From NCBI GenBank assembly GCA_964036665.1, contig OZ038532.1, positions 8,680,001-8,744,000 of the forward strand: 64,000 nt of DNA, in the 5' to 3' direction. The first letter of the stretch is position 1. Each line of letters opens with the position of its first letter. The translations under genes and the position numbers were made by a program. Shown piece by piece: positions 10,890 to 22,900 of the stretch. The notes beneath the pieces were generated by a model. That model saw nothing but the letters and a program-made list of their open reading frames with translations. It did no database searches and was not told where the DNA came from. Origin of the DNA: Gordius sp. MW1. Its lineage: Eukaryota; Nematomorpha; Gordioida; Gordea; Gordiidae.

Positions 10890-12045
10890 ACTACGCGGGC
10901 ATTCTTTTTCTTCTTCTTTCTATGACTGTTAGTCACCTAGGCTGGTGGTCAGTCCTTTCAGCATTCGTTTCCATTTGTCTCTTTTACATGGACCTTTCTT
11001 TATCTTGTGGACTTTCATATCGTTTCGTTATTTTATGGATCCAGGTAAGCTTAAGTCTTCCTCTCCTTCGTTTTTCTGCAAAATGTATCATCTCGATTTT
11101 CTTTCCGACGTAGTAATCGTTCCTTCTTTCATGGCCATACCATCTTAGTCTGTTTGTTAGGAGCTTTGTCCTAATAGATGTAGTACCTAAAATTCTTCTT
11201 ATTTTCATTTCGCTTATGTTCCTTTTTGCTTATTTTTAGCACCCATCTTAGCATTCTCATCTCCATGGCCGCAAGACGCTGCTATTCCTTTTTACATATA
11301 GCCCATGATTCCGAGCTATAAAGGACTGATGGCTGTATGATGGATTTATACAGTGCACCTTTTAGTCTTCTTGGGATGTTTTTGTCACACAGAACGCCTG
11401 TCAAGTCCCTCCCTTTGAGCCATCCGGAACTTATCCTTGCTTGGATTTCTTAATCCATTCCACCATCCGATTGAAGTGTTGATACTAAATATTTGAGGTA
11501 ATCCACGTTTGTTAGTTGCCAATCGCCTAAAAGGGATGCACTTAGCTGACTTTCATCTAATTTAAATTTTGTCTTCATGTATTCTGTTTTCTTTCGATTT
11601 ACCCTGAGACCACTTTCTTCTATTGCATTTACCCATCTATTTAATTAGCCAATTCTTGTTCACTTTTGGCACAGAAAATTATATCGTCTGCAAAAATTAT
11701 TGCCCAAGGAGCTTCCTCGCCCATATCCTTGGTAATAATATCCATTATCATTATTAATACGAAGGGACTAAGAGCTGAACCTTGATGGACTCCAGAATGG
11801 CAAAGCCCTTTGTAGTCCCCACCGTGTACGTTCTAATTCTCTTGTACATATCTTTTATTGCTCTGACGTATAATTCCGGCACATTGTTTTCTTTAAGACA
11901 TTTCCACACTAAAGTACAAGGAACTTCATCGAACGCTTCTTCTAGATTGATGAAACACTTGTGCAAATCCTCCTCTTTTTTTCTAAACCGTTCCATTAAC
12001 CTTCTAACACTGTTTAGGGCGTCTGGCATATAACATTTAAATCAT
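10890..12045 (-). mobile_element. Second RTE-like LINE, 5'-truncated relic, unit 1
   Basis: Minus-strand fragments recover RT and C-terminal motifs in order: LEEAFDEVPCTLVWKCLKEN (about 11900-11975, normally LEEAFDKVPR), an FADD active-site box near 11680-11700, RVNRKKTE, and the C-terminal NRLRWYGHERR (about 11140-11165). Several frameshifts and the lack of an endonuclease domain show it is dead and 5'-truncated. It differs clearly in sequence from the LINE at 1413-4590, so it is a separate family. The 3' end lies near 10890. Confidence 0.8.
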
Positions 12046-13905
12046 ACATAGGACCGCCCTGACTAACAATCGCTTAAAAATCGATGGAGACAAAATATTA
12101 TGACTCTGCATGAATGTATTGCTATAAAACTTGTACAATTCTTAAGTTATTGTTTAAAAACGTATATGTATTGCATATAGACTTTCTTATCACATTTGTA
12201 GTGATAGTACAGTAAGTAGGCCAATACACTATTAATTTTATCATGCGCCTGAATATAAATTAATAGTAATAGATAGTATATGACATAGGTAATTAGATAT
12301 ATAAAAAAATCAGATCAAATAAGAATGATAGACAGATACTTTTCATTATTTCTTTATTTTTCCATTATTCATAATATTATTCCTTGATAAATTTCCCCAA
12401 CGCTTGTTTTTGTGATAATATTAAATTTCTAAATGCATCCCACTCAGATTATTTGTTTTGGCCTTTTAAAATTAAAATATAGAGGAAAAAACATAATAGC
12501 ATGTTAAATTACATTTAAACCTATTTATCTAGATAAATTCTACATTATGAATAGGGGTTGATTACTTTATAAAATAGCTATATAAAAAATAGCTATATAT
12601 AAAATAGCTATAAATGAATGAGATATTAAATAATATAATATCTATGATTATTTACTAATATATTTACTAACAGGATAATAATTGTCGTTTGACCCACCTT
12701 TTGATACTGGAATTAATATGGAATGATTCATTCGTCTAGAGGCACCATATATGATGGTTTATCACAGAGCTGGTCAAAACTATTGATTTAAAAAACATCC
12801 CTCTCAACCAACTTATTAAAGGCTGCAAAATGTTAAATTTATCCTAGTTCTCTTTTTTAAATTTTCCCCCTTGAAAAGAAAATATCTTTCTTCTAGGTGC
12901 CCTTTTGGCGTACAATACACTTAACTTAAAAATTTGAAATAAAAAATAAATTAACTAGCTAGTGTTAGACCTGTGGTCAATCTTTGGTTTTAGTCGATTA
13001 AACAGACTAAATGTTTTTTGGTCTGTGTTTCTTATTCGATCTCTAGGCTTAGTAGAATTTGGAATACAGATCAGAGTCCACCGTTTATCTTAGTTAAACC
13101 AAAGGTCCACCAGATAAAACCCAGGTGGATTTGCAACATTAATGCCAGCCAGCATGTCGTTGCCTAAAAAAACTACTTCAATATTGTTAATTTTTTTGTG
13201 CTCCCGCTCCTCAGACGCTTTTGTACATTGCAAAACATTGAACCCATATAAAATTCATTCATTAATTCACCTTTTATTCAACCTTTCACTCACTATTAGG
13301 CTCAAAGTAATATTGTCAATTATATGGAAAGGCCTTGGAAGCTCACATAGCTCCTTATCAATGGGTCTTGATGGCCCCTCACTTGATTTTTGGGAAAATA
13401 ATCTTTTTCTCAATTGAGATTTTACATGCATTGTTCTATTCGCCCCTACAGATCATATCCAAAGGCTCATCACAAATAAAAAAATTTCTCTCTCTCAATT
13501 ATTTATCCCCCTACTTTCATCATGTTTTGGCACTTTGAACGACTTAGGTAATCTTCTCATCTTAAATATCTTCGGCATTTTTTGACAACATCCAATCGCA
13601 ATATTAAACTCAATATTCGTCTTTATTGTGACTGAAATCCTGGTCTATATTAAAATGGGAAGGCGAGAATAGATTCTTCTATTTGTAGAATTCCAGCTAA
13701 TTGTGATGTAACTTATTACATATCAATAAACGTTCTACATTAAAAAAAGGCTGATAACTCTATAGAAACTCTAGTGATGACATAAATTATTACAATTTAA
13801 AGGAAAAAGTTATTTTTTTTAATTTATTCGGCATGAAAAATGACTCTCTAAAGTTAAATCATGTTAGATTTATTTATCTTTGGAGATATTAAACGAGTTA
13901 CACTT
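12046..13905. other. Intergenic region, unit 1, with a possible short inverted-repeat element
   Basis: No supportable gene is seen. About 12968-13135 has imperfect inverted ends (GGTCAATCTTTGGTTTTAG against CTAAGTTTAACC-like sequence in reverse) and may be a degenerate MITE. A 91-codon + strand ORF at 13142-13417 is conserved at 46721-46996, but shows no domain and no codon-level sign of constraint visible by eye, so it is not called. ATATC near 12645 is the empty target of the Ty3/gypsy element of unit 2. Confidence 0.5.
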
Positions 13906-14716
13906 GCAAAACAATGTTCAGTTACTAAAAAGCGATACATACATATAAATGATAAAAAAGTAGAATATTTCATTTGTTCAACTGTGTATATCATTAAAAC
14001 GGATTTTTTAAAATTCATGGATATATTCAAAATGTTAAAATGAAGAAAATTTGAAATTTTTTGTCCCAAACTAAAACTATAAGTGAGACATTCAATAAAA
14101 GGTAAGTTACTAATATAATTATAAAAACTACATTTTTTCTTGATAACATTCGAACATTAGTATATCCCGAGCTTTCGGAATTAATTTGTAGATGATGCCT
14201 AAAACGATATCGCAATTAACTTTTGAACATAAAAAACACCATGATGAATGTTGCCCTAAATTTAATGCCGTTATATAGAAGAATATCTTTAGGTGTGGAA
14301 CTATCAAAGGCATCAATATCACATTTAAACGATGGTAAATTAAATGTGGTGAGGCCACGGAACTACAATGAGTAGCATGGAGAATTTGATAATCGGGTAT
14401 GTTTATAAATAATAAAATAGTGGCTAGATAAAAAGGAAAACACTTGTATAGGCGTTTGGATCTGATGCCAATAATGAGAGTGGGATAGGAAAGTCATATA
14501 GCGATCGGTTAGATAAGCAGGAATTATTAAATGGCAGACATAAGCAACCGTATTCCGGCCAACTACCATTATACGACTAACTAATAATCTAATGCCACAA
14601 TTGTTGAAGGGTGATCTTTCTAAGATTAAGTGATTCATTACTAGCAACAAGTTAGACAGTATAGTGCAGAGTGTGAAGAAGTTAAGCCAATTCAATAACG
14701 AGTAGGCCTTGTTGTT
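13906..14716 (-). pseudogene. Receptor B, unit 1: truncated receptor pseudogene
   Basis: It is paralogous to receptor A. Helices 2-4 are recognisable in one piece (LNWLNFFTLCTILSNLLLVM, NCGIRLLVSRIMVVGRNT, PAYLTDRYMTF), then the frame breaks and the helix 5-6 region continues in other frames (14027-14358). Helix 3 carries a canonical-looking DRY where receptor A has DRF. The N-terminus and helix 1 are absent: homology begins at NNKAYSLLN, right where TTGCTATGCAATTT palindromic sequence starts (about 14735). About 57 bp of the C-terminal coding region present in unit 2 is deleted near 13937. Confidence 0.75.
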
Positions 14717-14752
14717 TTAATTGCTATGCAATTTATGGGCTCGTTTTTTGGT

Positions 14753-14805
14753 TGTCTGTCCGTTGTCCGTCCGTTGTCCGTTGTCCGTTACCCTCCCTAT
14801 CTATT
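14753..14805. repeat. CCGTCCGTTGT short tandem repeat
   Basis: Tandem GTCCGTTGTCCGTCCGTTGTCC units. The homologous tract at about 48386-48445 has more units, so copy number varies between duplicates. Confidence 0.7.
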
Positions 14806-15108
14806 TGCATTGGGTATATTAGGTTATCGATTTTTTAAATTAATGCATGAGAAAGAGGTGCCCCACCCCTCATCTCTATCTCCCTCGCTGTGTGTTTTTT
14901 AAAGATAACAAATTATTTTGCATAGTTTTTTATTCAAAGTGCAAAGTTTTTATTGCCATTTTCCAAGTTTTTTATTCAATTTGCCAAGTTTTGAATTAAA
15001 TGTTAAGTTTTTTATTAAATGTTCAGATTTTTATTTATTTTAGCTCAGAGATTAATTATACTTGCCAAGTTTTTTTATGCAAAGTGGTTTTAATTTTTAA
15101 TTAAAACG

Positions 15109-15187
15109 AGATAGGTGCGGGTATCGAACCTGCGAGGTACGAGCTATTGAAGCTGCTAGTAAGACGTTCAATCCACTGAGCTACCTC
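15109..15187 (-). other. tRNA-like sequence, copy a
   Basis: The minus strand reads GAGGTAGCTCAGTGGATTG, containing a strong A box (TAGCTCAGTGG), and later CAGGTTCGATACC, a strong B box. GCACCT can pair with AGGT at the 5' end. Five bases between acceptor and D arm that copy b retains are missing here, so the fold is worse. It is a tRNA-derived sequence inside the Mutator-like MITE. Confidence 0.6.
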
Positions 15188-15462
15188 AAAATATTTTTGG
15201 TTATATCACTTATATATAGCAGCTATAACATTTTATTAGGTTTTTATATATATTATTTTAAGAGAACAAATTATTTTGCATAGTTTTTTATTCAAAGTGC
15301 AAAGTTTTTATTGCCATTTTCCAAGTTTTTTATTCAATTTGCCAAGTTTTGAATTAAATGTTAAGTTTTTTATTAAATGTTCAGATTTTTATTTATTTGC
15401 TCAGAGATTAATTATACTTGCCAAGTTTTTTTATGCAAAGTGGTTTTAATTTTTAATTAAAA

Positions 15463-15546
15463 CGAGATAGGTGCGGGTATCGAACCTGCGAGTTACGAGC
15501 TATTGACTGCTAGTCAGACGTTCAATCCACTGAGCTATTACACCTC
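15463..15546 (-). other. tRNA-like sequence, copy b
   Basis: It has the same A box (TAGCTCAGTGG) and B box (GGTTCGATACC) as copy a. An AGGTGT/GCACCT acceptor pairing and a T stem with one mismatch can be drawn. The anticodon arm is not convincing, and no anticodon is assigned. It could be a tRNA pseudogene, a SINE head, or a pol III promoter carried by the element. Confidence 0.6.
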
Positions 15547-16734
15547 AAAATATTTTTGGTTATATCACTTATATATAGCAGCTATAACATTTTATTAGGT
15601 TTTTATATATATTATTTTAATAAATGATTATTAAAGGCATCATTTTGTTTGTTTTTAATATACTTTGATTTATGTACATAATATAGACAATTTTTATTAT
15701 ACAAATAGAGTAATAACTTACAACGATTATAAAAGCTCTCTAAGGTTTCCACAGATAAAAATAATTTTTATAAATAGGCGATTTAAATGAATAATTTATA
15801 ACTATTATTAAAGCTCTCTAGCGTTTCCACAGCTCAATAACACTTCTGTGCAAAATGTAATATAGGCAAAATGTAATATAGGCAAGGGTTAGGGTTAGAT
15901 TTAGTGATTTTAATAACAACTGAGCATATTTTGAAAAAAAAACGAAATATTTTTTTGAAAAATACCTGAACATTTTTTTGAAAAAAACTGAATATTTTTT
16001 GAAAAAAAAACTTAACATTTTTTGAAAAAAACTGAATATTTTTTGAAAAATTACTGAACATTTGTTTACAAAAAAACTGAGCACTTTTTAATTAAAATCT
16101 GAGCATAAAAAAACGGAACATATTTAATTAAAAATCTGAGCAAGTTGAATTAAAAACTGTGCACAAACAACTGAGCATTATGGAATTTTTAACTATGCAT
16201 TTAAATAACACCCTTATTTTAATAAATGATTATTAAAGGCATCATTTTGTTTGTTTTTAATATACTTTGATTTATGTACTTAATATAGACAATACGCGAT
16301 TTAAATGAATAATTTATAACTATTATTAAAGCTCTCTAGCGTTTCCACAACTCAATAACACTTCTGTGCAAAATGTAATATAGGCAAAATGTAATATAGG
16401 CAAGGGTTAGGGTTAGATTTACTGATTTTAATAACAACTGAGCATATTTTGAAAAAAAACAAAATACTTTTTTGAAAAAAAAACTGAACATTTTTTGAAA
16501 AATTACTGAACATTTGTTTACAAAAAAACTGAGCACTTTTTAATTGAAATCTGAGCATAAAAAAAACTGAACATTTTTAATTAAAAATCTGAGCAAGTTG
16601 AATTAAAAACTGAGCACAAACAACTGAGCATTATGGAATATATCACTATGCATTTAAATAACACCCTTTTTTAAATTAATTCATAAGAGGTGCCCCACCC
16701 CTCATCTCTATCTCCCTCGGTGTGTTATATATAA

Positions 16735-17000
16735 GATTTGTTAAATTATCTATTATATAATAAACACAAATAAAAGTTGTTTACTTCGTAATTGCTATGC
16801 AATTTAACTAGTTATATAATAAACATAAATAAAAGTTGTTTACTTTTAATTGCTATGCAATTTAACTAGTTTTTGTTATATAATAAACATAGATAAAAGT
16901 TGTTTACTTTTAATGCTATGCAATTTAACTAGTTATATAATAAACATAAATAAAAGTTGTTTACTTTTTAATTGCTATGCAATTTAACTAGTTTTGGGGT
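16735..17000. repeat. Tandem ~60-bp repeat with AATTGC-TAT-GCAATT palindrome
   Basis: About four units of TATATAATAAACATAAATAA, AAGTTGTTTACTTTTA, ATTGCTATGCAATTTAACTA. Each carries the AATTGC/GCAATT dyad. One further unit interrupts the minisatellite at 17215-17285. Homologous arrays lie at 49230-49495 and 49708-49775. Confidence 0.8.
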
Positions 17001-17935
17001 TAGAATCGAGTTTTTTTGACTCTTATGATTGTTCTTGTTACTATCATTGATAATAAGAATTTTTGGCCGTCCGCTGGCTGCTGACCAATGAAAAAAATGA
17101 CCATTGGCCAAAATGTGAATCGAAATTATTTTTTTCGTTTTTTTGACTATTATGATTGTTCCTGTTTCTACCATTGCTATTATGACTTTTTGGCCGTCCG
17201 CTGGCTGCTGACCAATGTTATATAATAAACATAAATAAAAGTTGTTTACTTTTAATTGCTATGCAATTTAACTAGTTTTTGGGTTAGAATCTCGGAGTTT
17301 TTTTGACTCTTATGATTGTTCTTGTTACTATCATTGATAATAAGACTTTTTGGCCGTCCGTTGGCTGCTGACCAATGAAAAAAATGACCATTGGCTAAAA
17401 TGTGAATCCGAGTTTATTTTTTCGTTTTTTTTTGACTATTATGATTGTTCCTGTTACTACCATTGCTATTATGACTTTTTGGCCGTCCGCTGGCTCCTGA
17501 CCGATTGAAAAAATGACCATTGGCCAAAATGTGAATCGAAATTATTTTTTTCGTTTTTTTTGACTATTATGATTGTTCCTGTTCCTACCATTGCTATTAT
17601 GACTTTTTGGCCGTCCGCTGGCTGCTGACCAATGGAATAAAATGACCATTGGCCAAAATGTGATTCGAAAACATTTTTTTCGTTTTTTTTTTGACTATTA
17701 TGAATTTATATCCACTTTTATCGTGTCCTGGCTGCTGACCAATGGAAAAAAATGACCATTGGCCAAAATGTGATTCGAAATTTGTTTTTTTGTTTTTTTT
17801 TACTCTTATGAATTTATATCCACTTTTACCGTGTGCTGGCTGCTGACCAATGGAAAAAAATGACCATTGGCCAAAGTGAGCATCAAATTTTTTTTCCGTT
17901 TTTTTTGGCTATTGGCCAAATTTTTGATTTTTTTA
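17000..17935. repeat. Dyad-containing minisatellite, full array
   Basis: Seven or so units of roughly 120 bp. The consensus runs TTTTTGACTATTATGATTG, TTCCTGTTACTACCATTG, GGCCGTCCGCTGGCTGCTGA, CCAATG, an A-rich loop, CCATTGGCCAAAATG. CCAATGG/CCATTGG forms a hairpin in every unit. Later units change from the GATTGTTCCTG form to the GAATTTATATCC form. ORFs within it are repeats of low-complexity peptide and are not genes. Confidence 0.85.
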
Positions 17936-18874
17936 ATTAAAAATTGTTCAAATTCAACAAAAAATTTCTCCCAACAATTCTGCAAATTCTTAACATTGTG
18001 TTGTTTTATAATATAATGTTTGTTAGACCCATAATCACTAAAGGCCATAAAAACTAATGTAATACGCAACTAGATGCAAACACTAAATCTAACCCTAACC
18101 CTTGCCTATATTACATTTTGCCTTTATTACATTTTGCCTATAATGGAAAATTTGTATAAATAATTAATTAATCATTAGGCATTTAATACCCCCCCCCTAT
18201 AGGCATTCTCGCCCCTTCCCACCTTTCTCGCCCATAAATTGCATAGCAAATATGATACATTTATACGAAGTACAGATGAGTCGTCCCCCCTTCCCTTCCC
18301 CTCTTCCCTTCCCTTCCCTTCTCCCCCTTCCCACGAGGGCCGAAGGCCCGAGTTTTTAATTTTTTAATGACGCTTCGAAATATCTTAGGTCATACTGATT
18401 CGTGAAACTACTAAGGATGACTGTGCAAAGGTTCAAACTACTGCAAACTTTATAATGGACTTACCCTCACTTATGTTTGTCATTTTAATAAACCGAAGTC
18501 TTAGCTGAGAGTTGCTATTTTTATTTTAGGATATTATTAAAAATAGTTTCTTTGTCAATGCAACATAGTATATTGATTATAATAGAAAGTAAAGGGCTAG
18601 GAATATGTTTAAAGGGTATACCTGGGAGTTTAAACAATGTACAGCATGGCTGCTACCACTACAAGATTTAATCACTCTTAAATATCTATGTGAATTTAAA
18701 ATGTAAGAAAGAGCGGATCTAATAAGGAATTCTTTAGTTTTTTATGTAATATAAAGTCCAATATTTTTTTATGAAAAACTGGGCTAATAAGAGGTTAGCT
18801 ATTATTACATGTTTTTTCTCAAACAACCTGCTTGATTATTTATTGCTAGCCGCGCTTATCTGAATCCTTTAAGG
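17936..18874. other. Spacer of unit 2 with TTACATTTTGCC repeats and CCCTT tract
   Basis: Homologous to 331-1267. The CCCTT tract (about 18285-18335) is shorter than in units 1 and 3. No gene is supported. Confidence 0.65.
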
Positions 18875-19020
18875 CAGTGGTTCTTAACCTTTTTATACAC
18901 GCGGCCCCCCCCCCCCAAATATTTTATAATTTGTTTGCGGCCCCCCATTTTTTTCATAATAATTTATATTTGTTATATTATCTATAATATATTGATTTTC
19001 ATTATTTTTTCATTTTATTA
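18875..19020. mobile_element. hAT element terminus, unit 2 (solo end)
   Basis: CAGTGGTTCTTAACC followed by ~145 bp of hAT left-end sequence abutting the LINE 3' end, as at 1268-1418. Confidence 0.75.
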
Positions 19021-19936
19021 TATCTTCTTTATCGTGTTGAAAATCCCACAGACGTGGGGTAAGTTTTTAGCAGCCTCTTCCATCTGAGTCGCGTACATGC
19101 CATGCCAATTTCTCTGTTTGACGTCCATATCCTTTTCGACCAGTCGTTTCCAGGTGGCACGTGGTCTGCCCCTTCCTCTTCTTCCAGGCACGTCCATCTC
19201 CAGCGTTCGCCGTGTGACATCGTCCTCGTCTCTTCGTAATACATGGCCGTACCACCGCAGTCGATTTTCTCTTAAGAAGTCCTTCGTCGCTTGTATACCC
19301 ATCTTTGTCATCAAGGATTCGTTCGTCATGCGATCCAGCTTGGTGTAGCCTAAGCTCCATCGCACCATTCTCATTTCCGTGGCTTGCAAGAGTTTCTCCT
19401 CCGCGGTGGTTACAGCCCATGTTTCGCTCCCGTAAAGCAAGACCGGTCGCACGATGGTTTTGTACGCCTTGCTTTTCAACCAAATTGGTATCTTTTTGTC
19501 ACACATGACACCGGAGATGCTGCGCCATTTGAGCCATGCTTTCTTGATCCGAGAATGGACTTCGGCGGTACATCCTCCCTCTTGATGTAATAGCGAGCCA
19601 AGATATGTGAACTTATCAACCTCCGTGTACATTGGACCGTCATTTTTGTGCATTTGCGGACTACCGCTTATCATTTGCATGTAAAACGTTTTCTTCTCGC
19701 TGACCTTTAGACCGAATTCCGAAAAACGTTCTGACCATTTTTTCGCCTGATGAAAAACCCCTTCTCTTGTTTCATCGCATAGGACAATATCATCGGCATA
19801 TAGCATAGTCCAAGGGGCTGGCTTGTGCAAGTCCTTTGTTATTGTATCCATAATTAGATTAAACAAGAATGGGCTTAACGCTGACCCTTGATGTAGTCCA
19901 ATCATTATTCGGAAGGGTTTCGTTTCTCCTACGGTA

Positions 19937-19944
19937 GTCCTAAC
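19937..19944. repeat. P-element target duplication, left copy
   Basis: GTCCTAAC, repeated exactly at 23385-23392. Uninterrupted units 1 and 3 have a single GTCCTAAC at the homologous place in the LINE (for example within ACGGTAGTCCTAACAGATG). The 8-bp length is diagnostic for P and hAT elements. Confidence 0.95.
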
Positions 19945-22900
19945 CATAGACTAACTAGACTGCTCATTCGCTTGAAAAAAGCGTGACTGTTTCACACCGC
20001 CATCTTGTGTGATGTTAGAAAAATGCACACATCACAGCTTACAATAGTATTGTGTATATATTCTTGATTTAGTAATTTATTTCTTAGTAATATTTAAGAT
20101 TCTACAATTAAATTTTAAGAAAATATTTAATCAAGCATTAAATACGCTATAAAATATTTAAAACTCACATGATAAAAATATATAAATACTAATGAATGAT
20201 TATAATATAACGAAAGTATTAGAGATAAAGTATTTAAGTATATACGCCATCTATAACTAAATAAATTTTTTATTTGAATTAACATTAATTTAATCAAAGA
20301 TGGTAGAATTACAATGAATAAAAAGTGTTATTGACCTAAAAATAAAATATTTTTATTTAATTTATTACGAATATTTAATTTTAAAGTTTGATTTGAAATG
20401 CGGGAATTATTGTGAAATAATATTTTAAGGTATTTGCGTATAATAAGTTTTAGTAATATATAAAAATGCGATGAAAAATTATCCTGTTCTAGTATATGAT
20501 TAGACAAATTATTAAAAATTGATGTGCCAATAATTTTAGAAAAAATTTTACTTTCAATAATTAATACAGCGTTTTTATTTAATAAGTATTTCTCGTCTTT
20601 GAAAGAATTAAAAATAGAAAAAATAATCTTGCAAAGTTTGATTAAGTTGTCTGATGGAATTATATGATTTCCCTTATTCTTAAGGTTTATTAAGTAATAA
20701 TTACAATTATAGGAACCGTCATTATTTAAAATAAGGGCATTAACACAATCTAAACACGTAATTTTACCTTCTTCGATCAATTTTCTGACAATATATCCAG
20801 CGATATAAGTGGTAACATTTTCGGTGTATAACGATAAATGTGGGTCAGTTAAGTGAATATCATCGTCTTCTTCGGCCACGCCTGCAGAAGTGAAATCATC
20901 TTCGTTCCCACGGGGCTGGAAATCGGCACAAACTACTGCAGTGTCGCCGAAATTATTACAATTGCCGGTAAGAGGGCTAATAACTTTTCCTAAAAGAATT
21001 CCCCTCACAGCCGATCGCAATTGGTACGCGGAGGGATTATTATTATAACCACCGCGAGATCGAATTGTTGAAAAAAACAACTCCAGGTGATCCTGGCTCA
21101 ATTTGTAAGTCATAAAATATCTACAAGAATATTAAAGTCAATGTTTATATTTATACTTCATCGAAGATGATTCTTTAAGTAATAGCTCTTTAGCTAACAT
21201 AGGTATTGAATGCATAGCTGCCATCAATCCCACAACACACATTCTTTTCCCTAAAGATATAACTGGTTTGTCATTTTCTAACTTCAAGCCAGCTAGCACT
21301 TCGATACCTTTGGCATAGAGGTCTATACAATTAGAGAGGCTCTCTGGAGTTAAAGGTTTTTTGTCGCCCTTAGCCAGTATATTTCTACTATTCATCGTAT
21401 CAAACAATCTAAAAGTTGTAATATGTAGAATTTGTATTATTTTACCTGTTAATCAAATCAATAAATTCAATAGTGGCTGAATCTTGAAATCCAGGTTCTT
21501 GCAAATCCCTTGCTAGAATAAGTCCTTTTGCTACAGAAGCTGAAAATACTTGAGTAGCAAGCTTGACCTAATTTTAAAATGCTAAATTTTACAAACACAA
21601 ATATACCTTCATTTTATTATTTATATAATAGATATGAGAAGCAGTGAGGCGATTAGCTGCTCTTAATCCTTCCTTTTTCTGAAGGTTGTGAAGTCTTACA
21701 ATGTACTCCCATTTAATTAGCTATAATATTGAATATAAAATAAAAAAAATTATATTTACCTTATTTTCATTATCTTTTAAAACCTTAGCTTCTGCTAAAA
21801 GATTACGTAGTAGCTTCATCATATGGCATACATCGAACAGGAAGAAGATTTTCTCAAGAGGAAATTGTGGGTGATAAAAGTAGGGTTTAGGTTGATGTTG
21901 GTCAAACCCTATTCCCAAGTCATCTGCCAATCTTTTGTTACTTGCAAGACCATCGCAGGTGATAGCTTTCACAACAGCACCTGTGCCATTAACGTGGAAA
22001 ATTGCATCCAAAAGAATATTTTTGAGTAACTCTGAAGTTACAGAAGATACTAAAAAGTACCCTAATGGAATTTTCCAGGTATTGTTGATAGATGTGGCCA
22101 TGACAAATAATGCACCAGTGGCATATGGTATCATATTACAATCAGTTATATCCTGCCCTAGATCCACATATCTAAAAATATTCAGAGATTGTTATTTGAA
22201 AAAAATCAAAATTTAGTACATACCCATGATATTTATTGCCATCCCAATGAATATTTTTCCTAATAGCCATCTCATCAATAGACAATGCTATATAGATGGG
22301 TTTTGAAGACTTCATTTGATATTCTTTTATTTTATTAATAGAGCAATTGAGGAACCCTATAAAAAGTTATTTAAACCAAAATTAATATTGCTTAATATAC
22401 CTGGATCAACATTTAGACATACACTCCATCTTCTTAAAGATGATTCAGATGGAAGGCAAATAATTCTTCTTAGGTGCCTGTAAGCACTTGCAGAGTAATA
22501 ATGGAGAGTCAAAGCCAATTGTTTTAGGGGTTGGGTAAATACAATTTTTTTAGGATTGTTAACACCTCCTGATTTAATATGGCTGTTAACAAGCACAAGG
22601 GCTTCTCCTTCTAAGTAGTTGGCAATGATTTTGTCTTCATCCCCATTAAGATGATTATCATTCTTCAGATCTCTAACTATATCCTTCAGTTTGATGATTT
22701 TTTGCCTGTACCTCCTGGTACTGGCTTTTAGACGTTTTATGGTCTTCTTCAATTTAGAATTTTGAGATACTAACCTGCTGGCTGCTAGTGCCTGTTTAAT
22801 TTTAGAAAAGGTATTGTCAGGAGAAAGTTCTACCACTTCAGGGGGGTCAAACTGTATTTTCCTAGGTATCTTTCTTTTTCTAGACAAATTATTTGTAATA

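Larger units (their letters stand above)
14904..16666. mobile_element. Non-autonomous Mutator-like element with tRNA-like inserts, unit 1 (1763 bp)
   Basis: It starts GATAACAAATTATTTTGC and ends GCATTTAAATAACACCC, matching the ends of the transposase-bearing element in unit 2 (GAGAACAAATTATTG...TAAATAACATCC). The 9-bp duplication TTTTTTAAA lies at 14895-14903 and 16667-16675, as expected for Mutator-like elements. The left part is a CAAAGTTTTTTATT-type array, the right part an array of AACTGAGCA/ACTGAACATTTT repeats in inverted orientation. About 355 bp of the left end is tandemly duplicated (second copy from 15262), and the TAAATGATTATTAAAGGC...right-array segment is also doubled (15620 and 16220). 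It has no transposase. Confidence 0.8.
1..17664. repeat. Segmental tandem repeat, unit 1
   Basis: Base 1 corresponds to 17665 and 50161, and the order of landmarks is the same in all three units (LINE, small hAT MITE, MULE, receptor A, LINE relic, receptor B, MITE, minisatellite). Unit 1 lacks the four large insertions of unit 2. It has its own deletion of about 2.2 kb joining 6039 to 6040. The start is an arbitrary phase inside a minisatellite, so the true duplication breakpoint is unknown. Confidence 0.93.

Noticed and set aside
13142..13538. Conserved + strand ORFs (91 and 67 codons) with copies at 46721-47117
   Set aside because: Conservation is explained by the segmental duplication. 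No motif, start context or codon-level constraint could be seen, and adjacent frames change freely.
15880..15905. Telomere-like GTTAGGGTTAG
   Set aside because: Only two TTAGGG-like units occur, and the same short motif recurs in each tandem unit as part of a larger repeat. This is not a telomeric tract.
15818..16558. Phe/Lys-rich ORFs (FFKKMFSFF type) on the minus strand
   Set aside because: They are translations of the GAAAAAAACTGAACATTTTT repeat array; the low-complexity peptide varies only with the array.
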